From CAZRIE01 sp964600075 (GTDB lineage: Bacteria > Bacteroidota > Bacteroidia > Flavobacteriales > Flavobacteriaceae), in assembly GCA_964600075.1 (NCBI GenBank), contig CAZRIE010000186.1, positions 1-5,301 of the forward strand: a DNA stretch of 5,301 bases, read 5' to 3'. Below are positions 1-5,301 of this stretch, piece by piece. Every line of letters begins with the position of its first letter. Position 1 is the first letter of the stretch. The position numbers and the translations under genes are program-made. The notes under the pieces were generated by a model that had not been told where the DNA came from, ran no database searches, and saw only the letters and a list, made by a program, of their open reading frames with translations.

Positions 1-206
1 GCTAACCGATTTGCGTCTTCTTCATTATTATGAAAATACCAAGAGTCTGGTAGTTCGTCTTTTTTGAATTCGGGATTTGATTTGGTGAAATTGTTCCACA
101 TTTCATAAACGGTTTTGTCAATTCCGTTTTCAGTTTTCATTTCATTTTTTGTTTCGCTTTTACAGCAAATTAAAATCAAAAACAGAATGAATGTTAAATA
201 TCTCAT
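1..206 (-). CDS. Putative lipoprotein with N-terminal part of an ASCH domain (partial, runs off left edge)
   Basis: Reading the minus strand from the ATG at 206-204 gives 68 complete codons with no stop before the window edge. Residues 1-15 are a short basic-then-hydrophobic stretch (MRYLTFILFLILICC) ending in two Cys and followed by Lys-Ser. This resembles a Bacteroidota lipoprotein signal, though the residue before the second Cys is itself Cys, so the lipobox is not ideal. After a polar linker, residues about 33-68 read VYEMWNNF, then SNPEFKKDELPDSWYFHNN, then EEDANRL. This matches my recollection of the opening of ASCH-domain proteins (the YhfF-like group), where W..F, a P-x-WYF segment and an E-x-A-x-x-L helix precede the 'GKK.A' core. 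ASCH domains have a PUA-like, RNA-binding-type fold, and here the function is unknown. Most of the domain, including the core motif, lies outside the window. I trust the gene more than the domain name. Confidence 0.66.
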   Translation of the reverse strand, partial: MRYLTFILFLILICCKSETKNEMKTENGIDKTVYEMWNNFTKSNPEFKKDELPDSWYFHNNEEDANRL

Positions 207-599
207 GTTTCTTTCGGTATTAAGGGCAACTATTATTTAGAGTAACAAGTTGCTATATTTCTATTTTAGGAGTAATTTAATTATATCTCATCAATCAAAG
301 CAGCTGAGGGGCAATATTAAGCTAAATGTATAATATACGTTTGTGAGCCATAATGTTAAGAATATGAACATCCTTGATTGTATTTCTTAAAAGTATATTT
401 AAACGACCCTTTTCTTGCACCAAGAGCTTCATTTTTTCTTTTAGCAGCAAAATCTAATTAGAGATGGGTTTAAATGAACCAGTTTAATTAAGTGAAAATT
501 GGTTATTTAGAAATAATGTCAGGTTTTTCATTAAGTCACGAAATAAGCCTAAGTTTTTCGACTCTTTAGATAAGACGGTTTTTGTAATAAGTTTATAGA
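207..599. other. Intergenic stretch with no supported gene
   Basis: This is AT-rich DNA between the minus-strand ASCH-like gene and the left end of the IS remnant. The open frames are short. A minus-strand frame ending at 484 reads into the IS and has no own start outside it, and a 36-codon minus-strand ORF at 322-432 has no recognisable content. I see no clear Bacteroidota-type promoter (TTTG, then about 19 bp, then TAnnTTTG). Part of it (about 392-480) shows patchy collinear similarity to the gap after the 933-residue gene (about 4588-4667). Confidence 0.6.
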
Positions 600-621
600 G
601 GTCAGTAGATAAATACATAAC
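600..621 (+). repeat. Left terminal inverted repeat of the IS1595-like element
   Basis: It begins GGTCAGTAG and matches the reverse complement of 1518-1539 at 18 of 22 positions, with the outermost nine bases identical. The following blocks TAA and ACATA are also shared. The similarity continues outward for a few AT bases (594-599), so the true outer edge could be slightly further left. Confidence 0.72.
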
Positions 622-648
622 TTTAAATCTAATAAATATAGGAGTTAT

Positions 649-1530
649 ATGGATATTTTCAAGGGTCAAAACCTTCAAGAGTTCTCCGATTGGTTCAAAA
701 CGGACTTGGATTGCAGGGAATATCTCTGAAAAATCAAATGGAAGGACAGTTTCAAATGCGTTAAGTGCAACCATGGGGCAGCGCAGGCCCGCAAGGACCT
801 GTAACATCTGCGGCCATACGGAATCGTCCAGTGCCAATACACTTTTCCATAAGATCAAGTTCGGATTGCGCAAGGCATTTTTCATCTGCTTCGAAAAGTC
901 GACCAGTACCAAAAGCCTGTCGGCAAGTTATATGGGGTTCGCTACGGGGTGACCGAGAAGACCGCCCGCCTTTTCATGCTCAATGTCCGCGAGGCCATGG
1001 AATCCAGTGGGAACGACCCTATGGAGGGAATCGTCCATGTAGACGAATTCGTTCTTGGCGGAGTCGAGAAAGGAAAGATAGGGCGCAGTTACAATGCCAA
1101 GAAAAAGAAGGCTGTCACAGCGGTCCAACTCACCAATGACGGGAACGTCAAGCGAATGTACGCCATGCGGATAGAGGATTTCTCGGCGCGGTCCCTACAA
1201 TATATTTTCGTCAAGAACATTAGCAGGTCCGCCGAAGTGACCACCGATAAATGGAAGGGCTATAGGCCAATTGCAAAGGCATTTGACATTGCCCAAATAG
1301 AAAGTAACAACGGACTCAACTTCAAAGCACTACATACCATGATACACCAAATCAAGTCATGGATAAGAACGATCTATTCTTAGGTAAGCGACTTCAACAT
1401 AATTCGGTATTTCAACGAGTTCTGTTTCAGGATCAACCGTTCACAGAGCAAAGAAACAATATTCAATAACCTCATATCAAAAATGGTCGGCAAGGATAAA
1501 ATCTATCAGAAGAATTTGATATGTGCTTAA
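649..1530 (+). pseudogene. IS1595-family (ISXO2-like) transposase, broken by two stops and two frameshifts
   Basis: The ATG at 649 follows GGAG at 641-644. The restored protein has about 295-300 residues, a normal IS1595 length. An N-terminal zinc ribbon is visible: CVKC at 757-768, and TCNICG from 797 in the next frame. The DDE catalytic core follows, with the first Asp in HVDEF (1042-1044), the second Asp in TTDKWKGY (1246-1248), and the Glu in YFNEFCFRINR (1417-1419). Lesions: TGA at 727-729. A frame change near 795-800, just before the second CxxC, best explained by loss of about 11 bp encoding the linker. A return to the first frame at 934-937, where GGGG appears to have lost one G (the reading SYMG-VRYGVTEK needs five). 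Finally TAG at 1381-1383, where family members I recall have Trp. That stop precedes the catalytic Glu, so even the longest intact piece (GTG 949 to 1383) lacks a complete DDE triad. The gene would have acted in cut-and-paste transposition and is now inactive. Confidence 0.88.
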
Positions 1531-1539
1531 CTACTGACC
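1518..1539 (-). repeat. Right terminal inverted repeat of the IS1595-like element
   Basis: Its reverse complement begins GGTCAGTAG and matches the left end (600-621) at 18 of 22 positions. The repeat overlaps the last codons and the TAA stop (1528-1530) of the transposase reading frame, so the coding region runs right into the element's end. Confidence 0.72.
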
Positions 1540-1665
1540 TATATATAGATTAAAAAAAATCCAGATGAACTAAGGGTATATCTTATTTTTTACGTCACAT
1601 AGATGAAATAATTACTAAAATTCACAGTATAGTAATCGTAGATTTTTTCTTTAATTTTAGCTAAC

Positions 1666-1725
1666 ATGCCTATACGCCAATCTTGTATCCTATTTTTTCT
1701 TTTCACCAACGCTTGGTGTGGTGCT
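1666..1725 (+). other. Signal peptide coding region of the 933-residue protein
   Basis: Residues 1-20 contain one Arg near the N terminus, a hydrophobic core CILFFLF, and a small-residue end WCGA before Gln21. This fits signal peptidase I cleavage with the mature protein starting at Gln. The Cys at 18 lacks a proper lipobox, since it is preceded by Ala-Trp, so a lipoprotein is less likely. Confidence 0.7.
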
Positions 1726-4467
1726 CAGAAACAGTTTGCGTCCGCTAATTCCATTCCAGCGAATGCTATTGATGCAGAAAAGGTCTATTTGCAATTGACA
1801 GGTAAGGCTTTTAATACCTCAGAAGTAATTTGGTTCAAAGGCGTCGTAGCAAATGCTTTTAATAACTCCCCGTCCGATATTAGTGGGGTTCTGCACGTAG
1901 AATTGATTGATCCCATTGACGAACAAATAGTAGACCATAAATTACTGAAATTAGAAAACGGAATAGCGGAAAACTTTTTTCAATTACACGCCAATTATCC
2001 AGAAGGCAAATATTTGATACGGGCGTATACCGAATGGAACAAGAACTTCGGGGCCGATTTCATCTTTTCAACGTATGTAGATGTCTTCCATTTCCAAAGA
2101 CCAGAAGATAAAATCGACCCTATTCGAGATATTACAGTTACCAAAGAATTAAATAGTGAAACCGTCTCTGTCTCTTCAATGCTATTTCCGAACGAATTGG
2201 ACAGCCTGCATAAAGGCAAGGCGATGTTATACTTAAATTGGGGAAATGGAACCGACTCCATAGAAATCAAACAAAAAAAAAGCAGACCCGTCCCTGTGGA
2301 ATATGACATAGCAAATGATGTAAAGGTGATTAGTTATCGATTAAAAACCGAAAGTAAGAGTTATTCTAAATCCATTGTTTTGGATGAGAATGAGGGTTCA
2401 TTAAATTTTTTCCCCGAAGGAGGAGCCTTGGTAAACGATATAAAAAGTGCCATGGGCTTTAAGTACCTAAACTATAAAGGCAAAGGAGCCGAAATAGAAG
2501 GGGTTATAGTTGACCAGGAAAATAATGAACTGTCAACCTTTAAAAGTAACCACTTGGGTATGGGTAAAATGGCCTTGCTACCAGAAATGGGTAAAGGCTA
2601 TTTTGGAGTTGTTCAATCCAAAAAGGGCACAACTTATAAATATCCTATTCCGATGGCTAAACCACAAGGTTCAGTTATGCGAATTATTTCTAGAATGCAC
2701 ATGAAGCTTATTGTTTTGGATGCGAAACCCGCAATAACCGATAGCATCTTCGTAAAACTTTACCACCGAGGAAAGGATATTTACATGCAAAAGGCATTGA
2801 TGAAAAAAGGAAAGTTTAATTATTCTTTCATAAGCAGCAGCTTGCCAAACGGACTTATAGGAGCAACTTTATACGATTCAAAACATAAGCCCATCGCCGA
2901 ACGCCATTTCTACAATCATAAGCCCGAAGATAATCTGGATATAAAAGTTGAAATGGACAAAAACGAATATAAAACCCGTGATAGTGTAGTCGTTCGCATT
3001 CGTTCAACCAAAGGAAAACAACCTACACCATCTTCAATATCTTTAATGGTGGTGAACAAAGACTATTTTGAGCAAACAAATCGTAGCCAAAAAAATATGG
3101 TTTCCTATTTTATGCTGGAATCAGATATCAGGGGTGAAATCGAGAAGCCCGCTTATTATTTTGAGCATGAAGATCATCTGAAAGATCTTGATTACTTGAT
3201 GCTTACCCAAGGCTGGACGAATTATAAGTACGATAAACCCCAAAAACCTAAGATAACTCAACCTGAAAAAGGACTAAGGCTCTCTGGGTATGTTGGCGGA
3301 GTGCAGAAGATAAAAAGACGAAAGCGTTTTCAAAATGACACCTGCAATTTGGCATTAATGACTTTTGGAGAAGAAATCAAGGCCTATAATCAAGAAATCG
3401 ATACTACCGGATATTTCAATTTCAGTCTCGAAAATAGTTACGGAGATGGAAATAAAATTGTGATACAGCCTACATCTTCCGGTCGAAAGAGTGCAAACTT
3501 TAAAGTTCGTATCACTAAAAGAAAGATCCCAGAGATAGCTTATGAAACCGAAGTAGTTATCGCTCCCGTAGATAGTATCATAGAAAAAACCATAAGTGAA
3601 CGCATCGTAAAAGATATCGCTCTAGACCCTTATTTATTACCAAATACCATCGCATTAAACGAGGTGATTGTTAGTGACTACATTTTGACCCCAGAAAGGG
3701 AAGAAATGAGCAAATTACATGGTTTGCCTGATGTTGTCATTAATAGTAACGAGCTAATTGCCAAAGCAAAAAATTGGACTGGAACACTTTATTCATGGTT
3801 GTTGTTTAACTACCCCCAAGAGCTTTCCATTAGATTGGTTAAGCGTGCACCTAGTCTTTTATATGAACGTCGCGTCCCTGGTACGGCTTTTACCTATGGA
3901 AGGCTTGGGCGCACACCTAGTTATTCATACGCCGAAGTACACGGTGCGGGTTTTACCTATATTCTAATTGATGGAATACCTGTAAATAATAACAATTTTA
4001 GCCTAGTACCTGATATACCTATTAAAGCGGTCAAAAGCGCTGAAATTATAAGAAATACTGGTGCTAGTGCTAACCGCTATTTTCGCGAAACATTTCCTAA
4101 AGCCCCACTCGGTGCCAAGCCTCCGGAGTTTCCTGCGATTTTAGCTATTTATACGTATTCGGGCAAAGGTTTTTTAGGGGCTTTCCCAGAAGGATCAAAC
4201 TTATTACTCGACTCTGCTCCAGAGTTCGCTCCCCAAAGGGAGTTTTATAGCCCGGCTTATGATGAACCTGATACCGATTTTGATGTGCCTGATCTGAGGA
4301 CACTGATACATTGGGCACCCAATATTAGTACCGATACCCAGGGAAATGCCACCGTGAAGTTTTTTAATGGCGACATCACGGGAAAGGTGATGGTCATTTG
4401 TGAAGGCATCTCAATTCTTGGAGATGGAATAGGTCAAGGTGAAATATCTTACGATATTATTGAATAA
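1666..4467 (+). CDS. Secreted 933-residue protein with macroglobulin-like beta domains and a TonB-receptor-plug-like module, no barrel
   Basis: The start is fixed by an in-frame stop at 1639-1641, and ATG 1666 is the first start. No good Shine-Dalgarno site precedes it. Residues 1-20 form a signal peptide with likely cleavage after CGA, before Gln21. Residues about 38-140 look like an alpha-2-macroglobulin MG2-type domain (EKVYLQLTGKAF, EVIWFKG, LENGIAENFF, YPEGKYLIRAYTEW). Residues 245-320 hold a second beta domain (LNFFPEGGALV). LDYLMLTQGW at 508-517 is a conserved family landmark as I recall it. About 538-620 looks like a carboxypeptidase-regulatory/CNA-like beta-sandwich (LSGYVGG, DTTGYFNF). 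LNEVIVS at 664-670 leads to a plug-like part, with ILIDGIPV at 766-773. The C terminus (FYSPAYD 860-866, PDLRTLIHW 875-883, CEGISILGDG 912-921) is also typical. True TonB-dependent receptors continue into a 22-strand barrel, and this one ends. The role is unknown; an exported or outer-membrane-associated location is inferred. The gene looks intact. Confidence 0.9.
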   Translation: MPIRQSCILFFLFTNAWCGAQKQFASANSIPANAIDAEKVYLQLTGKAFNTSEVIWFKGVVANAFNNSPSDISGVLHVELIDPIDEQIVDHKLLKLENGIAENFFQLHANYPEGKYLIRAYTEWNKNFGADFIFSTYVDVFHFQRPEDKIDPIRDITVTKELNSETVSVSSMLFPNELDSLHKGKAMLYLNWGNGTDSIEIKQKKSRPVPVEYDIANDVKVISYRLKTESKSYSKSIVLDENEGSLNFFPEGGALVNDIKSAMGFKYLNYKGKGAEIEGVIVDQENNELSTFKSNHLGMGKMALLPEMGKGYFGVVQSKKGTTYKYPIPMAKPQGSVMRIISRMHMKLIVLDAKPAITDSIFVKLYHRGKDIYMQKALMKKGKFNYSFISSSLPNGLIGATLYDSKHKPIAERHFYNHKPEDNLDIKVEMDKNEYKTRDSVVVRIRSTKGKQPTPSSISLMVVNKDYFEQTNRSQKNMVSYFMLESDIRGEIEKPAYYFEHEDHLKDLDYLMLTQGWTNYKYDKPQKPKITQPEKGLRLSGYVGGVQKIKRRKRFQNDTCNLALMTFGEEIKAYNQEIDTTGYFNFSLENSYGDGNKIVIQPTSSGRKSANFKVRITKRKIPEIAYETEVVIAPVDSIIEKTISERIVKDIALDPYLLPNTIALNEVIVSDYILTPEREEMSKLHGLPDVVINSNELIAKAKNWTGTLYSWLLFNYPQELSIRLVKRAPSLLYERRVPGTAFTYGRLGRTPSYSYAEVHGAGFTYILIDGIPVNNNNFSLVPDIPIKAVKSAEIIRNTGASANRYFRETFPKAPLGAKPPEFPAILAIYTYSGKGFLGAFPEGSNLLLDSAPEFAPQREFYSPAYDEPDTDFDVPDLRTLIHWAPNISTDTQGNATVKFFNGDITGKVMVICEGISILGDGIGQGEISYDIIE

Positions 4468-4683
4468 GATGTATAATTGAATTCTTTATGGAATTTGAGG
4501 AGACATCAATTAATGATCTGAAGGCTAAAATTAGTTTGTAAATTCATAGTTTTTTCTAAATGCAAGATTTTGTAATTGTCCTTTGTGAGTTTATTTAAAT
4601 GACCGTTGAGAGTAAACGAATGGCGGTTTTCGAAAAGTCTAATTATGGGTAGGTTTAAGTATACCTCTTTTCTTTAAGGAGTT
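4468..4683. other. Intergenic gap without supported gene
   Basis: This is 216 bp of AT-rich DNA between the 933-residue gene and the small Cys-rich gene. A GAGGAG followed by ATG at 4513 opens only a two-codon frame (ATG ATC TGA), so it is not a gene start. No strong hairpin plus T-run terminator follows the stop at 4467. The segment 4588-4603 (GTTTATTTAAATGACC) and 4637-4657 resemble 392-407 and 452-472 in the left intergenic region. Confidence 0.55.
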
Positions 4684-5097
4684 TTGGGGAATAGCTTTTC
4701 ATTTGAAAAAACTTCCTGTAAATTGAGATTTAGAGATATCTGTAATTTTTCTCGTGTCAGGTTTTCTTCTTCGGACAGACCCAATAATAAAGCGATATCT
4801 ACATTAACATATTGTACTTTGAAACCAGCACCTATTGGAACAAAGGAAGCTGTGGGATATAAATGGAATAAAAAGGCAGGCACTGGGCATAAGCTCGGAG
4901 GTGACCCAGAAGGATTAAGTGAGGAGGAGTATCCTCTATGTAATTCATGTAATTCATGTAATTCAAAAATGATCTTTTACGCACAAATTGATTCCATAGG
5001 TGACAAATACGATTTGGCAGATTGTTTGGTAATTCATCAGTTTGTATGTTTCGATTGCTTCGAAGCAAGTAGTCAATTAACACAAACGATAGTTTAA
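4684..5097 (+). CDS. Small Cys-rich protein, DUF1963/YwqG- or PDCD2-like, with TTG start
   Basis: This is an open frame of 137 codons ending TAA at 5095-5097. An in-frame TAA at 4675-4677 prevents any upstream start. The only early start is TTG 4684, which lies just 2 bp after AAGGAG (4676-4681), so the start is odd. It could be a decayed ATG or a use of TTG with little help from the Shine-Dalgarno site. The second half is the informative part: residues 69-76 HKLGGDPE, 86-92 CNSCNSC, 95-104 KMIFYAQIDS, and 118-125 HQFVCFDC. A GG-P turn, a CxxC, a 'mxFxaQiDs' strand and a 'vFvCxxC' are the pattern I know from DUF1963/YwqG-like proteins and the PDCD2 C-terminal domain, where the two CxxC pairs would bind zinc. 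Function is unknown and the location probably cytoplasmic, as no signal peptide is visible. A 9-bp triplication adds an extra Cys in the first knuckle. The minus-strand frames over this span are shadows. Confidence 0.72.
   Translation: MGNSFSFEKTSCKLRFRDICNFSRVRFSSSDRPNNKAISTLTYCTLKPAPIGTKEAVGYKWNKKAGTGHKLGGDPEGLSEEEYPLCNSCNSCNSKMIFYAQIDSIGDKYDLADCLVIHQFVCFDCFEASSQLTQTIV
4939..4965 (+). repeat. Tandem repeat, 3 exact copies of the 9-mer TGTAATTCA
   Basis: The copies are at 4939-4947, 4948-4956 and 4957-4965. The period is three codons, so each copy encodes Cys-Asn-Ser in the small Cys-rich gene and copy-number changes keep the frame. Two copies would give a standard CxxC; three give CxxCxxC. 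Confidence 0.95.
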
Positions 5098-5126
5098 ATA
5101 AAGGATAAAAAAAGTTTATTTACATC

Positions 5127-5160
5127 TGTCGAGAATCACCGCTTTTAGAAATCTTCGACA
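5127..5160. repeat. Inverted repeat TGTCGA ... TCGACA downstream of the small gene
   Basis: The arms 5127-5132 and 5155-5160 are perfect 6-bp complements separated by 22 bases. No T-run follows, so this is not a classical terminator by itself. It lies 29 bp after the stop of the small Cys-rich gene and could be part of its 3' untranslated region or a protein-binding site. A 6-bp match is only weakly above chance. Confidence 0.35.
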
Positions 5161-5170
5161 AGATAATTGC

Positions 5171-5215
5171 GAACGATATTAGGACATAATGTAAAACTGC
5201 AGTCGTTCTTTTTTT
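5171..5215 (+). terminator. Possible rho-independent terminator for the small Cys-rich gene
   Basis: The stem GAACGA (5171-5176) pairs with TCGTTC (5203-5208) and is followed directly by seven T residues (5209-5215). The 26-base loop is long, but it contains its own small ATTA/TAAT pairing (5178-5181 with 5187-5190) that could shorten it. It lies 73 bp after the stop at 5097, on the correct strand. Confidence 0.45.
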
Positions 5216-5226
5216 CCAAATAAATA

Positions 5227-5260
5227 CTGGATAAATTGCGTTATAGAGATTCTGGATAAA
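5227..5260. repeat. Direct repeat CTGGATAAA, two copies 25 bp apart
   Basis: The copies are at 5227-5235 and 5252-5260, just upstream of the ATG at 5277. The spacing of about 2.5 helical turns puts them on opposite faces of the helix. They could be binding sites for a regulator of the next gene, or coincidence. Confidence 0.3.
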
Positions 5261-5276
5261 CTTCAAAACAAAGACC

Positions 5277-5301
5277 ATGAAATTAATGTCTTTATATCTA
5301 G
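5277..5301 (+). CDS. Possible start of the next gene (partial, runs off right edge)
   Basis: ATG at 5277 opens eight codons (MKLMSLYL) up to the window edge. A Lys followed by hydrophobic residues is how many exported Bacteroidota proteins begin. Its position after a putative terminator and a repeat-bearing upstream region also fits a gene start. Eight codons prove nothing, no clear Shine-Dalgarno site precedes the ATG, and no product can be inferred. Confidence 0.25.

Larger units (their letters stand above)
600..1539 (+). mobile_element. Degenerate IS1595-family insertion sequence (about 940 bp)
   Basis: The element is bounded by an imperfect terminal inverted repeat (600-621 against 1518-1539). 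It contains a single transposase reading direction whose protein resembles the ISXO2/IS1016 group of IS1595. Its base composition is visibly richer in G+C than the AT-rich flanks, consistent with an outside origin. The transposase is broken at four places, so the copy should be non-autonomous. The flanking 8-mers 592-599 (TTTATAGA) and 1540-1547 (TATATATA) match at 6 of 8. Shifting the right end out by 2 bp gives TATATAGA, 7 of 8. Either could be a decayed 8-bp target duplication, but the AT-rich palindromic context makes the exact edges uncertain by a few bases. The element sits in the divergent interval between the ASCH-like gene and the 933-residue gene, with its transposase pointing toward the latter. 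Confidence 0.82.

Noticed and set aside
226..253. GCAACT/AGTTGC inverted repeat in the leader of the ASCH-like gene
   Set aside because: The arms are only 6 bp with a 16-base loop and no T-run or known leader motif. This is expected by chance in a region of this size.
322..432. 36-codon minus-strand ORF in the left intergenic region
   Set aside because: It is short, has no ribosome binding site and no recognisable motif. It is within the length expected by chance.
484..912. 142-codon minus-strand open frame across the IS left end
   Set aside because: Most of it is antisense to the transposase and its start lies inside the IS. The part outside the IS (484-599) has no start of its own. Joining it across the IS to the right flank meets a stop after about 15 codons.
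765..1139. Plus-strand 124-codon open frame within the IS
   Set aside because: It is an alternative frame of the transposase pseudogene. The transposase frames, not this one, give recognisable zinc-ribbon and DDE text.
4496..4518. GAGGAG followed by ATG at 4513
   Set aside because: The frame is ATG ATC TGA, so there is no coding sequence to translate.
4674..4883. Minus-strand open frame opposite the Cys-rich gene
   Set aside because: The plus strand gives the coherent GG-P, CxxC and QIDS pattern. The minus frame has no family resemblance and is a shadow.
1..5301. CRISPR array, tRNA, rRNA, toxin-antitoxin pair or defence gene cluster
   Set aside because: No spaced direct repeats of suitable length, no tRNA-like cloverleaf or rRNA text, and no overlapping small gene pair were found on reading both strands. 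The genes present do not form a coherent system.

Overview
The window looks like a chromosomal accessory stretch from a member of the Bacteroidota, most likely a Flavobacteriia. The reasons are the AT-rich DNA, the weak or absent Shine-Dalgarno sites, and a large exported protein of a type that is common in that class. I cannot name a genus.

Layout. (1) At the left edge is the 5' part of a minus-strand gene (1-206). It encodes a short membrane-targeting N terminus with a lipoprotein-like Cys pair, followed by what reads as the start of an ASCH domain. (2) Positions 207-599 hold no convincing gene. (3) Positions 600-1539 are a decayed insertion sequence of the IS1595 (ISXO2/IS1016-like) family. 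It has recognisable imperfect terminal inverted repeats and a transposase broken by two in-frame stops and two frameshifts. (4) Positions 1666-4467 encode the only large intact gene, a 933-residue secreted protein. It has macroglobulin-like beta domains and a TonB-receptor-plug-like module but no beta-barrel. (5) After a 216-bp gap, 4684-5097 encodes a small Cys-rich protein resembling the DUF1963/YwqG and PDCD2 type. It has a non-ATG start and a 9-bp triplication inside its first CxxC motif. (6) Positions 5098-5276 contain two inverted repeats, one of them a plausible terminator, and a short direct repeat. An ATG at 5277 may open the next gene.

The genes do not form an obvious operon or pathway. 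The ASCH lipoprotein gene and the 933-residue gene are divergent, and the IS remnant lies between them. The 933-residue gene and the small Cys-rich gene are co-oriented but separated by 216 bp. I see no CRISPR array, no tRNA or rRNA, and no convincing undescribed multi-gene system. The points most worth a second look are the CxxC repeat expansion, the export signal in front of an ASCH domain, and the barrel-less plug protein.
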